Below are positions 34,246 to 44,700 of a stretch of DNA of 64,000 nucleotides, piece by piece. Location: assembly GCF_018403185.1 (NCBI RefSeq), contig NZ_BOSE01000005.1, positions 62,001 through 126,000 on the forward strand. Direction: 5' to 3'. The notes under the pieces were generated by a model. It had not been told where the DNA came from, did not search any database, and saw only the letters and a list, made by a program, of their open reading frames with translations. The DNA is from Paenibacillus montaniterrae. GTDB taxonomy: Bacteria > Bacillota > Bacilli > Paenibacillales > Paenibacillaceae. The translations under genes were made by a program, and so were the position numbers. Numbering within the stretch: the stretch's first letter is position 1; each line of letters begins with the position of its first letter.

Positions 34246-36618
34246 ATGCTCGCAATGCTGACGCTTTGCTGGGGCAATTTGCGGCGAAAAAAAATGCAAA
34301 ATGCCTTGATTGCCCTGCTCATCGCTTTGTCGACGCTGCTCATTAGCACAGCCGTTGCCGTCATTATGAATTCCCAGGATATTTTCTCCAAGCGGCACAT
34401 GGCTGCGTTTGGCGCACATGAAATTATTAATTTGACAGAAGGTCTGCATGATCAAGTCAAGGTTGCCGATTGGTGGGCTCAGCAGGGAGGTGTGCACAGC
34501 TCCCGATTGCTTCCCTACAAGCCGTGGACAGGACTTGCCTACAACGGCGATGAGCTGACGAACCTGTATTTGTATATGATGAGTACGCCTGACATGCCGC
34601 TTGGCGTAGACAATCTGTTGCCCGCGCAAGGACCTGCAACGCTCGATGCGCCGGAAGCCGGCACAGTTTGGGTGCCAACCTCGCTCGCCTACAAATACGA
34701 CATGGCTGTTGGCGATGAGCTTATGTTCGCTGCCGGATCAGAGCCTGTATCCTATAAAATTAGCGCTGTTGTGATCGACTTGTCGCATGGCGGCCCGTTT
34801 TCTACAACGGCACGTATTTGGATGAGCGAAGAAGATTATGCGAGCCTGTCGCCACGCATTGCAGGCAACGAGAAGTATATGCTTGCTTTGCGCTATGACC
34901 AGCTTGAGCAAAGCTCCAGCTACTGGCAGCGCTTTGAGAACGATCTCGGCTCGCCATTTCTCGAATCGCGCACCTCCTACAATGAGCTGTTTTCCTTCTA
35001 TTTTATATTGAATAAGGTGATCGGCTTTGTAATGTGCTTTCTCGGCGCTGTCATGATTGTCATTGCGCTGTTTACGATTGGCTTTACGATTACGGATACG
35101 ATTCTGGCAAGCTACCGCACGATCGGCATTACCAAATCGCTTGGCATGTTAAGCTCGCAAATTATTGGGGTTTATCTGCTGCAGTATAGTCTGCTGGCGG
35201 TCGCCGCTATCGCTCCTGCTCTCGTTGGCGGCAAGCTGTTGTCTGACCTTGTTGTGCAAAGCTCGCTGTCCTTGCTGAAAACCGACTATGCTCCTGTAAC
35301 CGCGAATACAGCCGCCATATTTTGGGGAGTCGGAGCGGCTTTGCTGCTCATTATTGTGCTCTGCGCCTGGCGATATGCCTGGAAGGCCCGTCAGGTGGAG
35401 CCGATTCAAGGAATTCGCTACGGCATGTCAGAGCAGAGCCACAGCCGCACGCACCGCGCTTCTACCAGCAGCAAATGGCTGGAGCATTTATCAGTGCCGG
35501 CTCTAATAGGCTGGAAGCAAATAAGCAGCAATAAAAAAGGAAGCCTTCTTATTTTTCTGCTTGCAACCATTACTACTGCCGTGCTCGTTTTCGGCACTAG
35601 TCTGGTGACCAGCATTTACAACATCAGTCAAACCGCACCGCAATGGGGCTATGACAATAATGATATCTCGATTATCGTCATTAATAACAGCGAACCGCTT
35701 ATTCAGGAAATCGAGCGGGCTGTGCAAAGCAACGAGGCTGTGCGCAGCATTAATTGGACTGGCTCGGCAACAGGCGTTATTCCGCACACCGACACTGTGG
35801 ACGGACAAACGTTCAGCCTGCCGCTAACCGTTGTTGATGGCAGCATGGATGAGCTGGGGTTAGCCTCTTTAGAAGGACGAAACCCGCAGCTTTACAATGA
35901 GATTTCAATCGGCGTCAATATTGCACGTCAGCTACAAAAAGAAGTTGGCGATACAATCAACATTTTTATAGAAGGAAAGCAGCATCAACTGCTTGTGACA
36001 GGCATTTTTCAGTCGATTTCCAACATGTCCAACACCGCGCGGATTAGCCGCGAACTGGTCCAGCAATTTGTGCTTGATTCGGGCTTTATTGAATTAAGCG
36101 AAGGCGCAGATGCCGACAGGCTTGTGCACGATTTAAGCAGTCGCTTTGCTCCTGATGTACAGGTTGTAACGCAGCAAACACTGCTCGACTCCGTATTTAA
36201 AGAAGCGGCGGGCGTTCTGCTCATTCCGATGCTGATGATGGCGATATTGTTTAGCGCCATTACCTGCTTGATTGTTTACAGCAATTGCCGCCTCGGCTTG
36301 CGCAAGGACATAAAAACGTATGGAATCTACGCATCTTTAGGACTGACAATAACATCGATTCGCCGCGCCTTGACGATTGGCACTGCGAGTATTGCAGTAA
36401 TAGGCGCATTGACAGGCGTTGTCTGCGGCATCTATTTACTGCCTGCAATGCTGCGCGGCTTGCTCTCCAACTATGGCATCGAAAAACTGCCGCTCATTGT
36501 GGAGCCTGCCTATCTGGTTGTCATTGCCTTATGCGTACCGCTTATAACCGCAATTGGCTGCTGGCTTGCGTCAACGATCCTTCAGCGCATGTCGCTGCGC
36601 ATGCTCATAGCAGAATAA
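34246..36618 (+). CDS. ABC transporter permease with two FtsX domains
   Basis: 790 residues, eight to ten membrane spans arranged as TM, large extracellular domain (about 45-250), three TMs, cytoplasmic link (about 390-425), then a second TM-extracellular-three-TM unit. This duplicated FtsX layout is that of MacB/YknZ-like and lipoprotein-release permeases. The ATG at 34246 with AAGGGG 9 nt upstream is preferred to a TTG three codons before. Acts with the ATPase at 33482-34240. The absence of a large BceB-type loop and of a BceS-type kinase makes a bacitracin-type module less likely. Confidence 0.9.
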   Translation: MLAMLTLCWGNLRRKKMQNALIALLIALSTLLISTAVAVIMNSQDIFSKRHMAAFGAHEIINLTEGLHDQVKVADWWAQQGGVHSSRLLPYKPWTGLAYNGDELTNLYLYMMSTPDMPLGVDNLLPAQGPATLDAPEAGTVWVPTSLAYKYDMAVGDELMFAAGSEPVSYKISAVVIDLSHGGPFSTTARIWMSEEDYASLSPRIAGNEKYMLALRYDQLEQSSSYWQRFENDLGSPFLESRTSYNELFSFYFILNKVIGFVMCFLGAVMIVIALFTIGFTITDTILASYRTIGITKSLGMLSSQIIGVYLLQYSLLAVAAIAPALVGGKLLSDLVVQSSLSLLKTDYAPVTANTAAIFWGVGAALLLIIVLCAWRYAWKARQVEPIQGIRYGMSEQSHSRTHRASTSSKWLEHLSVPALIGWKQISSNKKGSLLIFLLATITTAVLVFGTSLVTSIYNISQTAPQWGYDNNDISIIVINNSEPLIQEIERAVQSNEAVRSINWTGSATGVIPHTDTVDGQTFSLPLTVVDGSMDELGLASLEGRNPQLYNEISIGVNIARQLQKEVGDTINIFIEGKQHQLLVTGIFQSISNMSNTARISRELVQQFVLDSGFIELSEGADADRLVHDLSSRFAPDVQVVTQQTLLDSVFKEAAGVLLIPMLMMAILFSAITCLIVYSNCRLGLRKDIKTYGIYASLGLTITSIRRALTIGTASIAVIGALTGVVCGIYLLPAMLRGLLSNYGIEKLPLIVEPAYLVVIALCVPLITAIGCWLASTILQRMSLRMLIAE

Positions 36619-36625
36619 TATTTAC

Positions 36626-36684
36626 AAAAAGAGAGGTTGTCAGATTGTCAGTTTCACTGGCCTTCTTGACGTCCTCTCTTTTTG
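36626..36684 (+). terminator. Rho-independent terminator after the FtsX-type permease
   Basis: AAAAAGAGAGG / CCTCTCTTTTT arms with a loop of about 36 nt holding a second small stem; ends in TTTTT. Confidence 0.8.
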
Positions 36685-36715
36685 CATTCAAGGGATTTAC
36701 TTTTTTTTCTAAAAG

Positions 36716-36734
36716 TGATATCATATTTATATCA
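36716..36734 (+). promoter_or_regulatory. Inverted repeat before the SPFH gene, possible operator
   Basis: TGATATCATATTTATATCA: TGATAT and ATATCA arms 7 nt apart, 42 nt before the ATG at 36776 and overlapping where a -10 box would lie. It could be the operator of the ribbon-helix-helix protein encoded in the same unit; inference. Confidence 0.45.
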
Positions 36735-36775
36735 AATAGAAATCAAAACAACATCAAAAAAGGACGTGGTGCACT

Positions 36776-37642
36776 ATGAAAACGAAACAGGCTTGGCATC
36801 TTAACGGGTTTGTAGCAATTTTGCTTGCGCTTGTACTTGCTGGACTCGGCGCATTTGCATTTTTTCAATCTGCGGACAACAATAACCTCGTATTAATTTT
36901 CAGCGGCATTTTATTAGTTGCGATTGCAGGCATAATTTGTACCTCGCTCACAATTGTTCAGCCTAACGAAGCGAAAGTCATCACCTTCTTCGGACGTTAC
37001 ATTGGCAGCTTAAGCAAGGACGGTCTATGGATGGTTGTGCCGCTTACTGTTAAAATGCATGTTACACTGCGTGTCAACAACTTCAACAGCCAAACCTTGA
37101 AGGTAAATGATGCGGAAGGCAATCCGATTGAAATTGGAGCTGTTGTCGTATACAAGGTTATCGATTCTGCCAAGGCGAGCTTTGATGTCGATGATTATGA
37201 AAGCTTTGTTGAAATCCAAAGTGAAACTGCCGTACGACATATTGCAGCGCAATATCCGTACGACAGCTTTTCTGCAGAGCATACTTTGACCTTGCGCGGC
37301 AATGCGGACGAGGTAGCTGAAAAGCTGCAAACAGAGCTGCAGGAGCGACTGAGCGTTGCTGGAGTAGCTGTTCTTGAAACTCGCCTTACTCATCTGGCCT
37401 ATGCGCCTGAAATTGCCAGCGCTATGCTGCAGCGCCAGCAGGCTTCTGCTATTGTATCTGCCAGAAAGCAAATTGTGGACGGTGCAGTTGGCATGGTCGA
37501 AGCAGCGTTAAAGCAGCTTGAAGAAAAAGGAATTGAACTTGACAGTGAACGTCGTGCAGCGATGGTAAATAACTTGATGGTAACGATTGTTTCTGATCGT
37601 TCCACAACGCCCGTCATTAATACGGGAACGCTGTACAGCTAA
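36776..37642 (+). CDS. SPFH (band 7/stomatin-like) domain membrane protein
   Basis: 288 residues. Two N-terminal membrane spans (about 12-30 and 38-58), then an SPFH domain from VQPNEAKVITFFGRYIGS through VVVYKVIDSAKASFDVDDY and a C-terminal helix rich in Ala, Glu and Gln (AMLQRQQASAIVSARKQIV). Such proteins form oligomeric rings or scaffolds at the membrane. The site AAGGACGTGGTG precedes the ATG. A 59-residue DNA-binding protein follows 15 nt downstream, a recurring partnership in Bacillales. Exact role unknown. Confidence 0.9.
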   Translation: MKTKQAWHLNGFVAILLALVLAGLGAFAFFQSADNNNLVLIFSGILLVAIAGIICTSLTIVQPNEAKVITFFGRYIGSLSKDGLWMVVPLTVKMHVTLRVNNFNSQTLKVNDAEGNPIEIGAVVVYKVIDSAKASFDVDDYESFVEIQSETAVRHIAAQYPYDSFSAEHTLTLRGNADEVAEKLQTELQERLSVAGVAVLETRLTHLAYAPEIASAMLQRQQASAIVSARKQIVDGAVGMVEAALKQLEEKGIELDSERRAAMVNNLMVTIVSDRSTTPVINTGTLYS

Positions 37643-37657
37643 TTTGGAAATCGACTA

Positions 37658-37837
37658 ATGGCAAAAGAAAAAAAATCTTTTCTGCTCCGACTCGATTCCG
37701 AGCTGCACCGGGCAATTGAGCAATGGGCAGCAGATGAGTTTCGCAGCGTAAATGGACAAATTGAATTTATTTTACGCGAAGCACTTCGCAAGTCTGGCAG
37801 AATAAAGTCGCCTCCAAAAGCCCCCGATTCCGATTAG
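37658..37837 (+). CDS. Arc-type ribbon-helix-helix protein
   Basis: 59 residues: the beta strand KSFLLRLDSEL, helix HRAIEQWAADEF, then RSVNGQIEFILREALRK, which fits the Arc/MetJ ribbon-helix-helix pattern (strand, helix, RSvNxqIe helix). A basic-proline tail ends it. It starts 15 nt after the SPFH gene; the ribosome site is weak (TTTGGAAA). It may be a DNA-binding regulator of its own operon or, since some SPFH partners are not regulators, a small accessory protein. Confidence 0.8.
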   Translation: MAKEKKSFLLRLDSELHRAIEQWAADEFRSVNGQIEFILREALRKSGRIKSPPKAPDSD

Positions 37838-37874
37838 ATAACGGGCAAGCAACCTGGAAAGTCACTAACATCAC

Positions 37875-37954
37875 GAGGAGCAGAGCATTCCATCATTCGT
37901 CGCGTTTTAAGCCTTAAGACGACTACGAATGTTTTCGGAATTGCCTTGCTCCTT
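37875..37954 (+). other. Long imperfect hairpin after the ribbon-helix-helix gene
   Basis: GAGGAGCA..AGCATTCC pairs with GGAATTGCCTTGCTCCTT, and CATTCGT with ACGAATG inside. An 80-nt structure between this gene and the amylase promoter; may end the SPFH transcript although the T run is poor. Confidence 0.5.
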
Positions 37955-37970
37955 CTTTGAAAAATATATT

Positions 37971-37984
37971 TTAAAACGCTTACT
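37971..37984 (+). promoter_or_regulatory. CRE-like site 1, upstream of the amylase promoter
   Basis: TTAAAACGCTTACT, 9 of 11 fixed positions of TGWAANCGNTNWCA; centred about 50 nt before the likely transcription start. Confidence 0.45.
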
Positions 37985-37992
37985 TTTCCATC

Positions 37993-38021
37993 TTGTCAAA
38001 GACTCTCCTCGCACTTATAAT
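37993..38021 (+). promoter_or_regulatory. Sigma-A promoter of the amylase gene
   Basis: TTGTCA, 17 nt, TATAAT: one mismatch from the consensus. Start of transcription expected near 38028, giving a leader of about 114 nt. Confidence 0.85.
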
Positions 38022-38063
38022 CAGATTGTACAAATTCTTGCAGTGATAGCTTATTGCAATTTG

Positions 38064-38077
38064 TGCAAACGTTTGCT
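38064..38077 (+). promoter_or_regulatory. CRE-like site 2 in the amylase leader
   Basis: TGCAAACGTTTGCT with a perfect palindromic core GCAAACGTTTGC; downstream of the promoter, where bound CcpA (or a LacI-type regulator) would block elongation. Confidence 0.65.
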
Positions 38078-38087
38078 CAAACCTTTG

Positions 38088-38101
38088 TGAAATCGCTTGC
38101 A
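38088..38101 (+). promoter_or_regulatory. CRE site 3 in the amylase leader
   Basis: TGAAATCGCTTGCA matches 10 of 11 fixed positions of the CcpA consensus. Confidence 0.7.
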
Positions 38102-38141
38102 AGGATTGTACCCATTACAAATTTGGGAGGTTGCTTTTTCG

Positions 38142-41100
38142 ATGATTAAGAGAAGAGTTATTCATTTGCTGCTCTGCTTCATGTTTTTGTGCTCATTGGC
38201 ATTCCATGTTGGTCCCGACCCTACTGCAAAAACGGCAGCAGCAGCGGAAAACAGCAGCGCAACTGTGTATTACTACACCCCTTATAAAAACTGGCAAGCC
38301 GTAAATATTCATCATAATGGCAGTGGAAGCTGGACTGCAGTACCTGGAACTGCTATGCAAGCAGCGTGCGCTGACTGGACGGTTTATACGGTAGAGCTGG
38401 ACAGTGCCAGCAGCTTCCAAGCCGTATTTACTAACGGTGCTGGCGCTTGGGATAACAACAACGGCGCCAACTACAGCATGGGAAGCGGTGTCCATCAAGT
38501 GAAAAATGGCCAGCTGATCGCAAACGCCGGCAACCCATGCGACGCTCCTGGTGAAAATGAACCTATTCAGCTTACGGTATATTACAAGCCCAGCTCCAGC
38601 TGGAGCAGCGTAAACATACATTACAGACCTAACGGCGGTACATGGACAGCTGCGCCGGGTATTGCGATGACAAACGCATGTGAGGGCTGGTATGTTAAAG
38701 AATTGGATCTCGGCTCCGCCACCGGTATTACGGCAGCCTTCAATAATGGCTCGACGTGGGACAATAATGGCGGGCAGGATTACGCGATTGGCACTGGCAT
38801 CGTGCAGCTGCACAATGGCGTACTATCCAGCGGCAGTCCATGTGCTCCAACCGTAGTTGATACAACTCCTCCTACTGCTCCTGCAGCTTTAAGCGCAGCA
38901 TCGATTACGAGCAGCTCTGTTGAATTGAGCTGGTCCCCTTCTACCGATGAAACTGGTGGCAGCGGCCTTGCCGGATACGAGCTGTACCGCAACAATACGC
39001 TAATTCGTTCCGACCTGACTACAGCAAGCTTTGTCGACTCTGGTCTGGCACCAGCGACAACTTATATCTATAAGGTGCTCGCCAAGGACCAGGCAGGCAA
39101 TAAATCTGCTTTCTCGCCTGAGTTTTCCGTTACGACAGCACAAGGCAATGTTGCTGAGGTTTATTACAGTACAGAGACTCGCGGCTGGAGCACCGTCAAC
39201 ATTCATTTTGCGCCTGCCGGCTCAGCCTGGACGACAGCCCCCGGCATTGCCATGAATGAAAACGCTTGCGCAGGCTGGGTCAAAAAGACCGTTTCTTTAG
39301 GAAGCGCTGCCTTCATGAAGGCTGCCTTCAATAACGGTGCTGGCGCATGGGACAATAATAATGGGCAGGACTATACGATCCCTGCTGGTGTGGCAACGGT
39401 TAAAAACGGCGTCGTTACGGCCAATGCTGCCAACCCATGCACGCCGCTGCCTGCTGATGAAATCGCCCCTACCGTTCCAGCCAATATTATAGCGGCCGTC
39501 AATGGCTTGCGAGTCTCCCTTTCCTGGGAAGCCTCACAGGATAATCCAGGCGGCAGAGGTGTTGCCGGCTATGAAATTACCCGTACAGGCGGCACAGCCG
39601 GAAGCAAAACCTATACAACCGCAGGCACCAGCTTTACTGATACAGCCACCGAAGCGCAGACGACCTATACGTATACGATTAAAGCCTATGATAAAGCGGA
39701 GCCAGCCAACATCTCTGCAGCAAGCGCACCTGTTACAGCAACAACCGGAGATGCCCCGCTTCCGCCGGTTGGAGGAGAGCCGCTGGGACGGGATATGCGC
39801 GAGGATACCATTTATTTCGTGATGACAGCAAGATTTTATGATGGAGACAGCTCCAACAATATGGGTGGTCAAATGCATGTATCAAGCGGCAATGCAGCCT
39901 ACAACGATCCTATGTTCCGCGGCGACTTCAAGGGCTTGATTGAGAAGCTTGATTATATAAAAGCACTCGGCTTTTCAGCAATCTGGATTACACCTGTCGT
40001 ACTCAATCGCTCCGACTATGATTTTCATGGCTACCATGGCTGGGACTTTTACCGCGTCGACCCGCGGCTGGAGTCTCCAGGCGCAACCTATCAGGATCTG
40101 ATCAATGCTGCGCACAATAAAGATATCAAAATTATTCAGGACGTTGTTTACAATCACTCCAGCCGCTGGGGCGAAAAAAATCTGTTTGTGCCTACTGTTT
40201 TCGGAATCCGCGACAGCAAATGGAGCTGGTACTATGACGAGCCGATTCCCGGCTTCGAATATGATGGCATTACCGTACCGAACCCGTCAGGCAAAGCCTA
40301 TAATGGCGATCTGTGGTCAACGGAAGAGCCGGCTGGCAACACCTGTGCGAATTGGGGCTTGCCGATGAACAACGGCAACTATCACTGCCAATGGCCAAAT
40401 CCTACCTCGGGCATGTTCCCTGCTGAATACTACCATCAATGCTGGATCGGCAATTGGGAAGGTGAAGATTCTCGCAGCTGCTGGATTCATGAGGATCTTG
40501 CCGACTTCAACACCGAAAGCGAGCAGGTGCAAAGCTTCCTTAAGGATGTATATCGCAAATATATCGAAATGGGCGTGGACGGCTTCCGCATCGATACGGC
40601 AGTGCATATTCCGCGCGTCATATGGAATCGCCACTTCCTGCCGGATGCCATCAATCACTCCATTGAGACATTTGGCGAAAAAGGCGAGCATTTCTTTATG
40701 TTTGGCGAGGTTGGCTCGTTCGTAAACGATAAATGGAATCGCGGCTCCGTTAATCACTCGGCACAATTCTTCACCTGGAAGGAGCGGCGCCAATATAGTG
40801 CGGATGATGCAGTCGCGGCGCTTGAGCAATATCAATACGAGAACAACATGGGTACAGGCAATCAGCCAACGTCAGACAACGCCTTCCTGTACGGCAACAG
40901 CTATCATACGCCTGATCACAGCCAATTCTCAGGCATGAGCGTCATAGATATGCGCATGCATATGAATTTCAGCGATGCGGGCAATGCGTTCTGGAACGGC
41001 AAGGATTCCGACGACAGCTATAATGATGCAACCTTTAATGTTGTATACGTGGACAGCCACGACTACGGTCCGAACAAGTCAAACTCCCGCTATGCAGGCG

Positions 41101-41696
41101 GTACGGAAGCATGGGCGGAAAATATGAGTCTGATGTGGACCTTCCGTGGTATTCCTACGCTTTACTACGGCTCAGAAATTGAATTTCAAGCTGGCAAGCC
41201 AGCTGACTGCGGCCCGAGCTGTGCACTGGCTACAACGGGACGCGCCTATTTCGGCGATCATATTGAAGGCACCGTTGTCGCCAGCGACTTTGGCGTCGTA
41301 CAATCCGCTTCTGGTCCAGTAGCAGAAACGCTGGAGCATCCGCTAGTCAAGCATGTGCAGCGGCTCAATATGATTCGCCGTGAAATTCCTGCTCTGCAAA
41401 AAGGACAGTATTCGACCGAAGGCATCCAGGGCTCAATTGCCTACAAGCGCCGCTATACCGATACTGAACAAGGCATCGACAGCTTCGCGCTAGTTGCAGT
41501 CAGCAGCTCTGCTACCTTCAGCGGCATTCCAAACGGCACCTACAAGGATGCCATTACCGGTGACGTCAAGCATGTCTCCAACGGCACCTTAAGAGCTGAA
41601 CTATCCGGCAAAGGCAATTTGCGCATTTATGTGCTGGATCTTCCAGGGAACGCTGCTCCTGGCAAAATTGGCGAGGATGGCCCATTCCTTAAGTAA
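38142..41696 (+). CDS. Secreted alpha-amylase-family enzyme, GH13, with three CBM25-like and two FN3 domains
   Basis: Degrades starch or related alpha-glucans outside the cell; 1184 residues. Signal peptide about 1-35; CBM25-like starch-binding modules about 40-135, 142-235 and 338-435 (each with the pattern VYY..WS.VNIH and AFNNG..WDNN); FN3 domains about 242-332 and 442-535; GH13 catalytic barrel about 550-1080 with nucleophile Asp818 (GFRIDTAV), acid/base Glu856 (MFGEVGS) and third Asp974 (VDSHDYG); C-terminal beta domain. The ATG at 38142 has GGGAGG 11 nt upstream. Transcribed alone from a strong promoter under probable catabolite control. No SLH domain, so released rather than wall-bound. 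The exact product pattern cannot be predicted. Confidence 0.93.
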   Translation: MIKRRVIHLLLCFMFLCSLAFHVGPDPTAKTAAAAENSSATVYYYTPYKNWQAVNIHHNGSGSWTAVPGTAMQAACADWTVYTVELDSASSFQAVFTNGAGAWDNNNGANYSMGSGVHQVKNGQLIANAGNPCDAPGENEPIQLTVYYKPSSSWSSVNIHYRPNGGTWTAAPGIAMTNACEGWYVKELDLGSATGITAAFNNGSTWDNNGGQDYAIGTGIVQLHNGVLSSGSPCAPTVVDTTPPTAPAALSAASITSSSVELSWSPSTDETGGSGLAGYELYRNNTLIRSDLTTASFVDSGLAPATTYIYKVLAKDQAGNKSAFSPEFSVTTAQGNVAEVYYSTETRGWSTVNIHFAPAGSAWTTAPGIAMNENACAGWVKKTVSLGSAAFMKAAFNNGAGAWDNNNGQDYTIPAGVATVKNGVVTANAANPCTPLPADEIAPTVPANIIAAVNGLRVSLSWEASQDNPGGRGVAGYEITRTGGTAGSKTYTTAGTSFTDTATEAQTTYTYTIKAYDKAEPANISAASAPVTATTGDAPLPPVGGEPLGRDMREDTIYFVMTARFYDGDSSNNMGGQMHVSSGNAAYNDPMFRGDFKGLIEKLDYIKALGFSAIWITPVVLNRSDYDFHGYHGWDFYRVDPRLESPGATYQDLINAAHNKDIKIIQDVVYNHSSRWGEKNLFVPTVFGIRDSKWSWYYDEPIPGFEYDGITVPNPSGKAYNGDLWSTEEPAGNTCANWGLPMNNGNYHCQWPNPTSGMFPAEYYHQCWIGNWEGEDSRSCWIHEDLADFNTESEQVQSFLKDVYRKYIEMGVDGFRIDTAVHIPRVIWNRHFLPDAINHSIETFGEKGEHFFMFGEVGSFVNDKWNRGSVNHSAQFFTWKERRQYSADDAVAALEQYQYENNMGTGNQPTSDNAFLYGNSYHTPDHSQFSGMSVIDMRMHMNFSDAGNAFWNGKDSDDSYNDATFNVVYVDSHDYGPNKSNSRYAGGTEAWAENMSLMWTFRGIPTLYYGSEIEFQAGKPADCGPSCALATTGRAYFGDHIEGTVVASDFGVVQSASGPVAETLEHPLVKHVQRLNMIRREIPALQKGQYSTEGIQGSIAYKRRYTDTEQGIDSFALVAVSSSATFSGIPNGTYKDAITGDVKHVSNGTLRAELSGKGNLRIYVLDLPGNAAPGKIGEDGPFLK

Positions 41697-41702
41697 ATGA
41701 AT

Positions 41703-41763
41703 GAACCGTGGCCTGAGCGCTATATCCTGTGCAAAGGGATATGATCGCTTCAGGCTACGGTTC
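41703..41763. terminator. Hairpin between convergent amylase and hybrid kinase genes
   Basis: GAACCGTGGCCTGAGCG / CGCTTCAGGCTACGGTTC with one or two mismatches plus ATATCC/GGATAT inside. The T runs on both sides are weak. Confidence 0.75.
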
Positions 41764-41789
41764 AACTTATTTGCTATGGGCTGTTGCAA

Positions 41790-44700
41790 TTAAAGCGGAA
41801 CGATAAAGGAAACACTCGTTCCTTCACCAGGTGTGCTGGAGATCGACAGTCCCCGTCCGTACAGCTGGATCAGGCGGCGATTCGTATTGTAAAGGCCAAT
41901 TCCTCTGTTTCTCTGGCTTGGTTCCTGCAACAAGCCCGCAACGGTTTCCGCATCCATCCCTTTCCCATCATCCCTCACCTCTACGAGGAACGCGTTATCC
42001 TGTTTCACGGCGCGGATATGGACCGTGCCTCCTTTAATTTGACTCATTAATCCATGCTTGACCGCATTTTCAACGAGAGGCTGGATCGTAAGCGGAGGCA
42101 GCAGCTTGTCTTCCAGCTGGACGTCCCATTTGATCGACAATCGTTCGCCAAACCGCTCCTGCTCCACATACAAGTAAGCTTGAACAAGCTCGAGCTCGTG
42201 AGAAAGTCCAACCAGCTGCTTCGTATTAAGAAAGTCAAAGCTGATTCTCAAGTAGTTGGCAAAAGCTTCGCCCAGCTTATTCATCTTTGCAATGTCCACC
42301 GCGCTTAAGGCCATAATCGAATTCAGCGTGTTGAATATAAAATGAGGCTGGATTTGCGCCTGCAAATATGCGGCCTCCATGCGCAACAGCTCATTAATCG
42401 ATTGCTTTAACCCCGTTAATGCGCGGATTCTGAATTTTAATTCCGTACCATCAACTGGCTTCGTTACATAATCATTCGCGCCCGACAAAAAACCTGCATA
42501 GATGTCGGAAGGCTGCGTACGAGCAGTCAACAGCAGCACTGGCAGCTCGGACAAGGAATACTGCTCACGAACCTTGCGCGTTAAATCATAACCAGACATG
42601 CCCGGCATCATAACGTCGGCGATTAGCAAATCCCACTGCTCTCTTCCTAGCAGCTGCAGCGCTTTATCTGCTGAATCAGCGATCGTGATCACATAAGGCT
42701 CAGTAGAAAGAATCGACTTCAGCACATCCAGATTAACCGGATCATCATCCACCGCCAAAATATGAATCATAGCTTTGTCAGAAGAGCGGCTTGCTCTCTC
42801 CAACGCCGTAACCACTGCGGTTGGCGCTTTCCTTTCTACAGCAAGGATTTCCGTATTGCTCGACTCAACCTTTACCAAATCCTTGTTCTCGTACATGGAA
42901 AGCTGTGCCGTTGAAATGTCCTCCGCATTCGCCAGTGGCAGTGAGAAGCTGAATACGGATCCTTTGCCAAGCTCTGAGGATACCGTTAAAGCTCCTCCGT
43001 GCAGTTCAACAAGCTGTCTGCAAATCGTTAGGCCAAGGCCGATCCCTCTCCCGTCATTCATGCCATGAATCCCTTGCTCATAGGGCAGAAATATACGCGC
43101 TTGTGTTTCTTCGTCCATACCAACTCCGGTGTCGGATACATGAAGCCAGACCGCATCATTTCGCTGCTCCGCGGTTAAGGTTATTTTTCCTTTTTCCGTA
43201 AATTTGATCGCGTTATGCAATAAGTTGTAAATAATTTGCACAAGCCGTTTTTCATCCGCCATTACAGCTGGCGTTGTTTTCGCTATATCCATCACAATAT
43301 GAATCGGTTTGTTTTCATGCAGAAAACCGAGCATATTGATGACTCCCGGAACGACCGACTGAACAAGCAGCGGCTTGCTGTTAAGCTTGATGCGATGCTC
43401 CTTCAGCTGTACAGCATCAAGAAGGTCAACAAGCATCGACGACATGCGCCGGCTAATTGTGACCAGCAGCTTCATATCCTTGCGGCTTTTCTCGCTTAAA
43501 TGCTCGACTTCATGACTAAGCACGGTTTCGGCAATATTCATAATTCCGTGCAGCGGCGTTCTAAGCTCATGGGACGTATTGGTCAAAAATTGATCCTTCA
43601 GCTTGTCTGCTTCACGCAGCTTCTCATTTAACTTCACGTTTTCCTGAACATAGTTGAAATATTGCTTAAACCAGAAGGTAGAAAAGCATATTATCGCCGC
43701 TATAATATCAATCGGATAATATACGACAAATTTAACAAAGATTCCCCAAACAATACTGGAGACTACAGCGATTGCCGAGAGAAGCAAGAAAATCGTGCCT
43801 TCTCCATTTCGATTCTTTACATAGATATGGACCGCCAAATAAATGCTCATAGCAATTGGCCATATATACAATAATGTGAATATTCGCAAATGAATGGAAG
43901 CATGCAATAACTCGGGTGAAGCTATAGCTATAAAAAGCGAATAGACTGCAAGAATGCATGTATAAAGCATAGCCAGCCTGCTTTTTCGAGCTACTGTCGA
44001 AAATTTCTTTAGCGAATAAAAAATTAAAAAGGTTACCCACAAATAAGCAAGCATTCTGATTTTCATTGCCCATTCATAATTAAATGAGAACCAGGTCATC
44101 AGAACAGTATCATGATCAGCCACTACGGTTACGCCAGCTACAAGCGTTAACAAGCTAAAGATAAACAAAGATCGTTCTCGGTTGAACAAATAAAGAATAA
44201 TAGCGTATAAGCCATGAAGCACCAATATAACAAAAGTAATTAACTGAAAACCGATCGAGTACCACCGCTCATTATCTATCGCAGCCTCAGATCCGAAGCG
44301 AATAGGATATAGAATACCTCCCTTGTAAGGATTTTCAAAGTTTGAGACACGAACAAGCACAATAAGCTCTTGCTGATCTCTTTCCGTATAAGTAACCGTA
44401 AAGGAAACGCGATTGGGCACATAATCAGCAGCATTATCCGCCGGCTTGCCAACCAAGCCTTCAGTAAACCCATTAATTTCAACCGTAGATGCCGCTTCTA
44501 TTTTTTTTGCCCACAAAGAAACAGGATGCTTCAAAGGGTCCGTTAAAATGCGCAGCTCATACGTACCGTATCCGATCGACGATTCTTTGTGCCCGGGAAA
44601 TTCGCTTCTCCAATCGCCTGGAACATTTACCCAAGAAGCTTCTTCAGAGTACCGTTCTTCATCGTAGTAGGTATAGAGCTTATTCGGATAAAATTTCCAC

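Noticed and set aside
33482..36618. BceAB-type bacitracin resistance transporter
   Set aside because: The permease has two FtsX units of similar size and the kinase has a long extracellular domain, unlike BceB and BceS.
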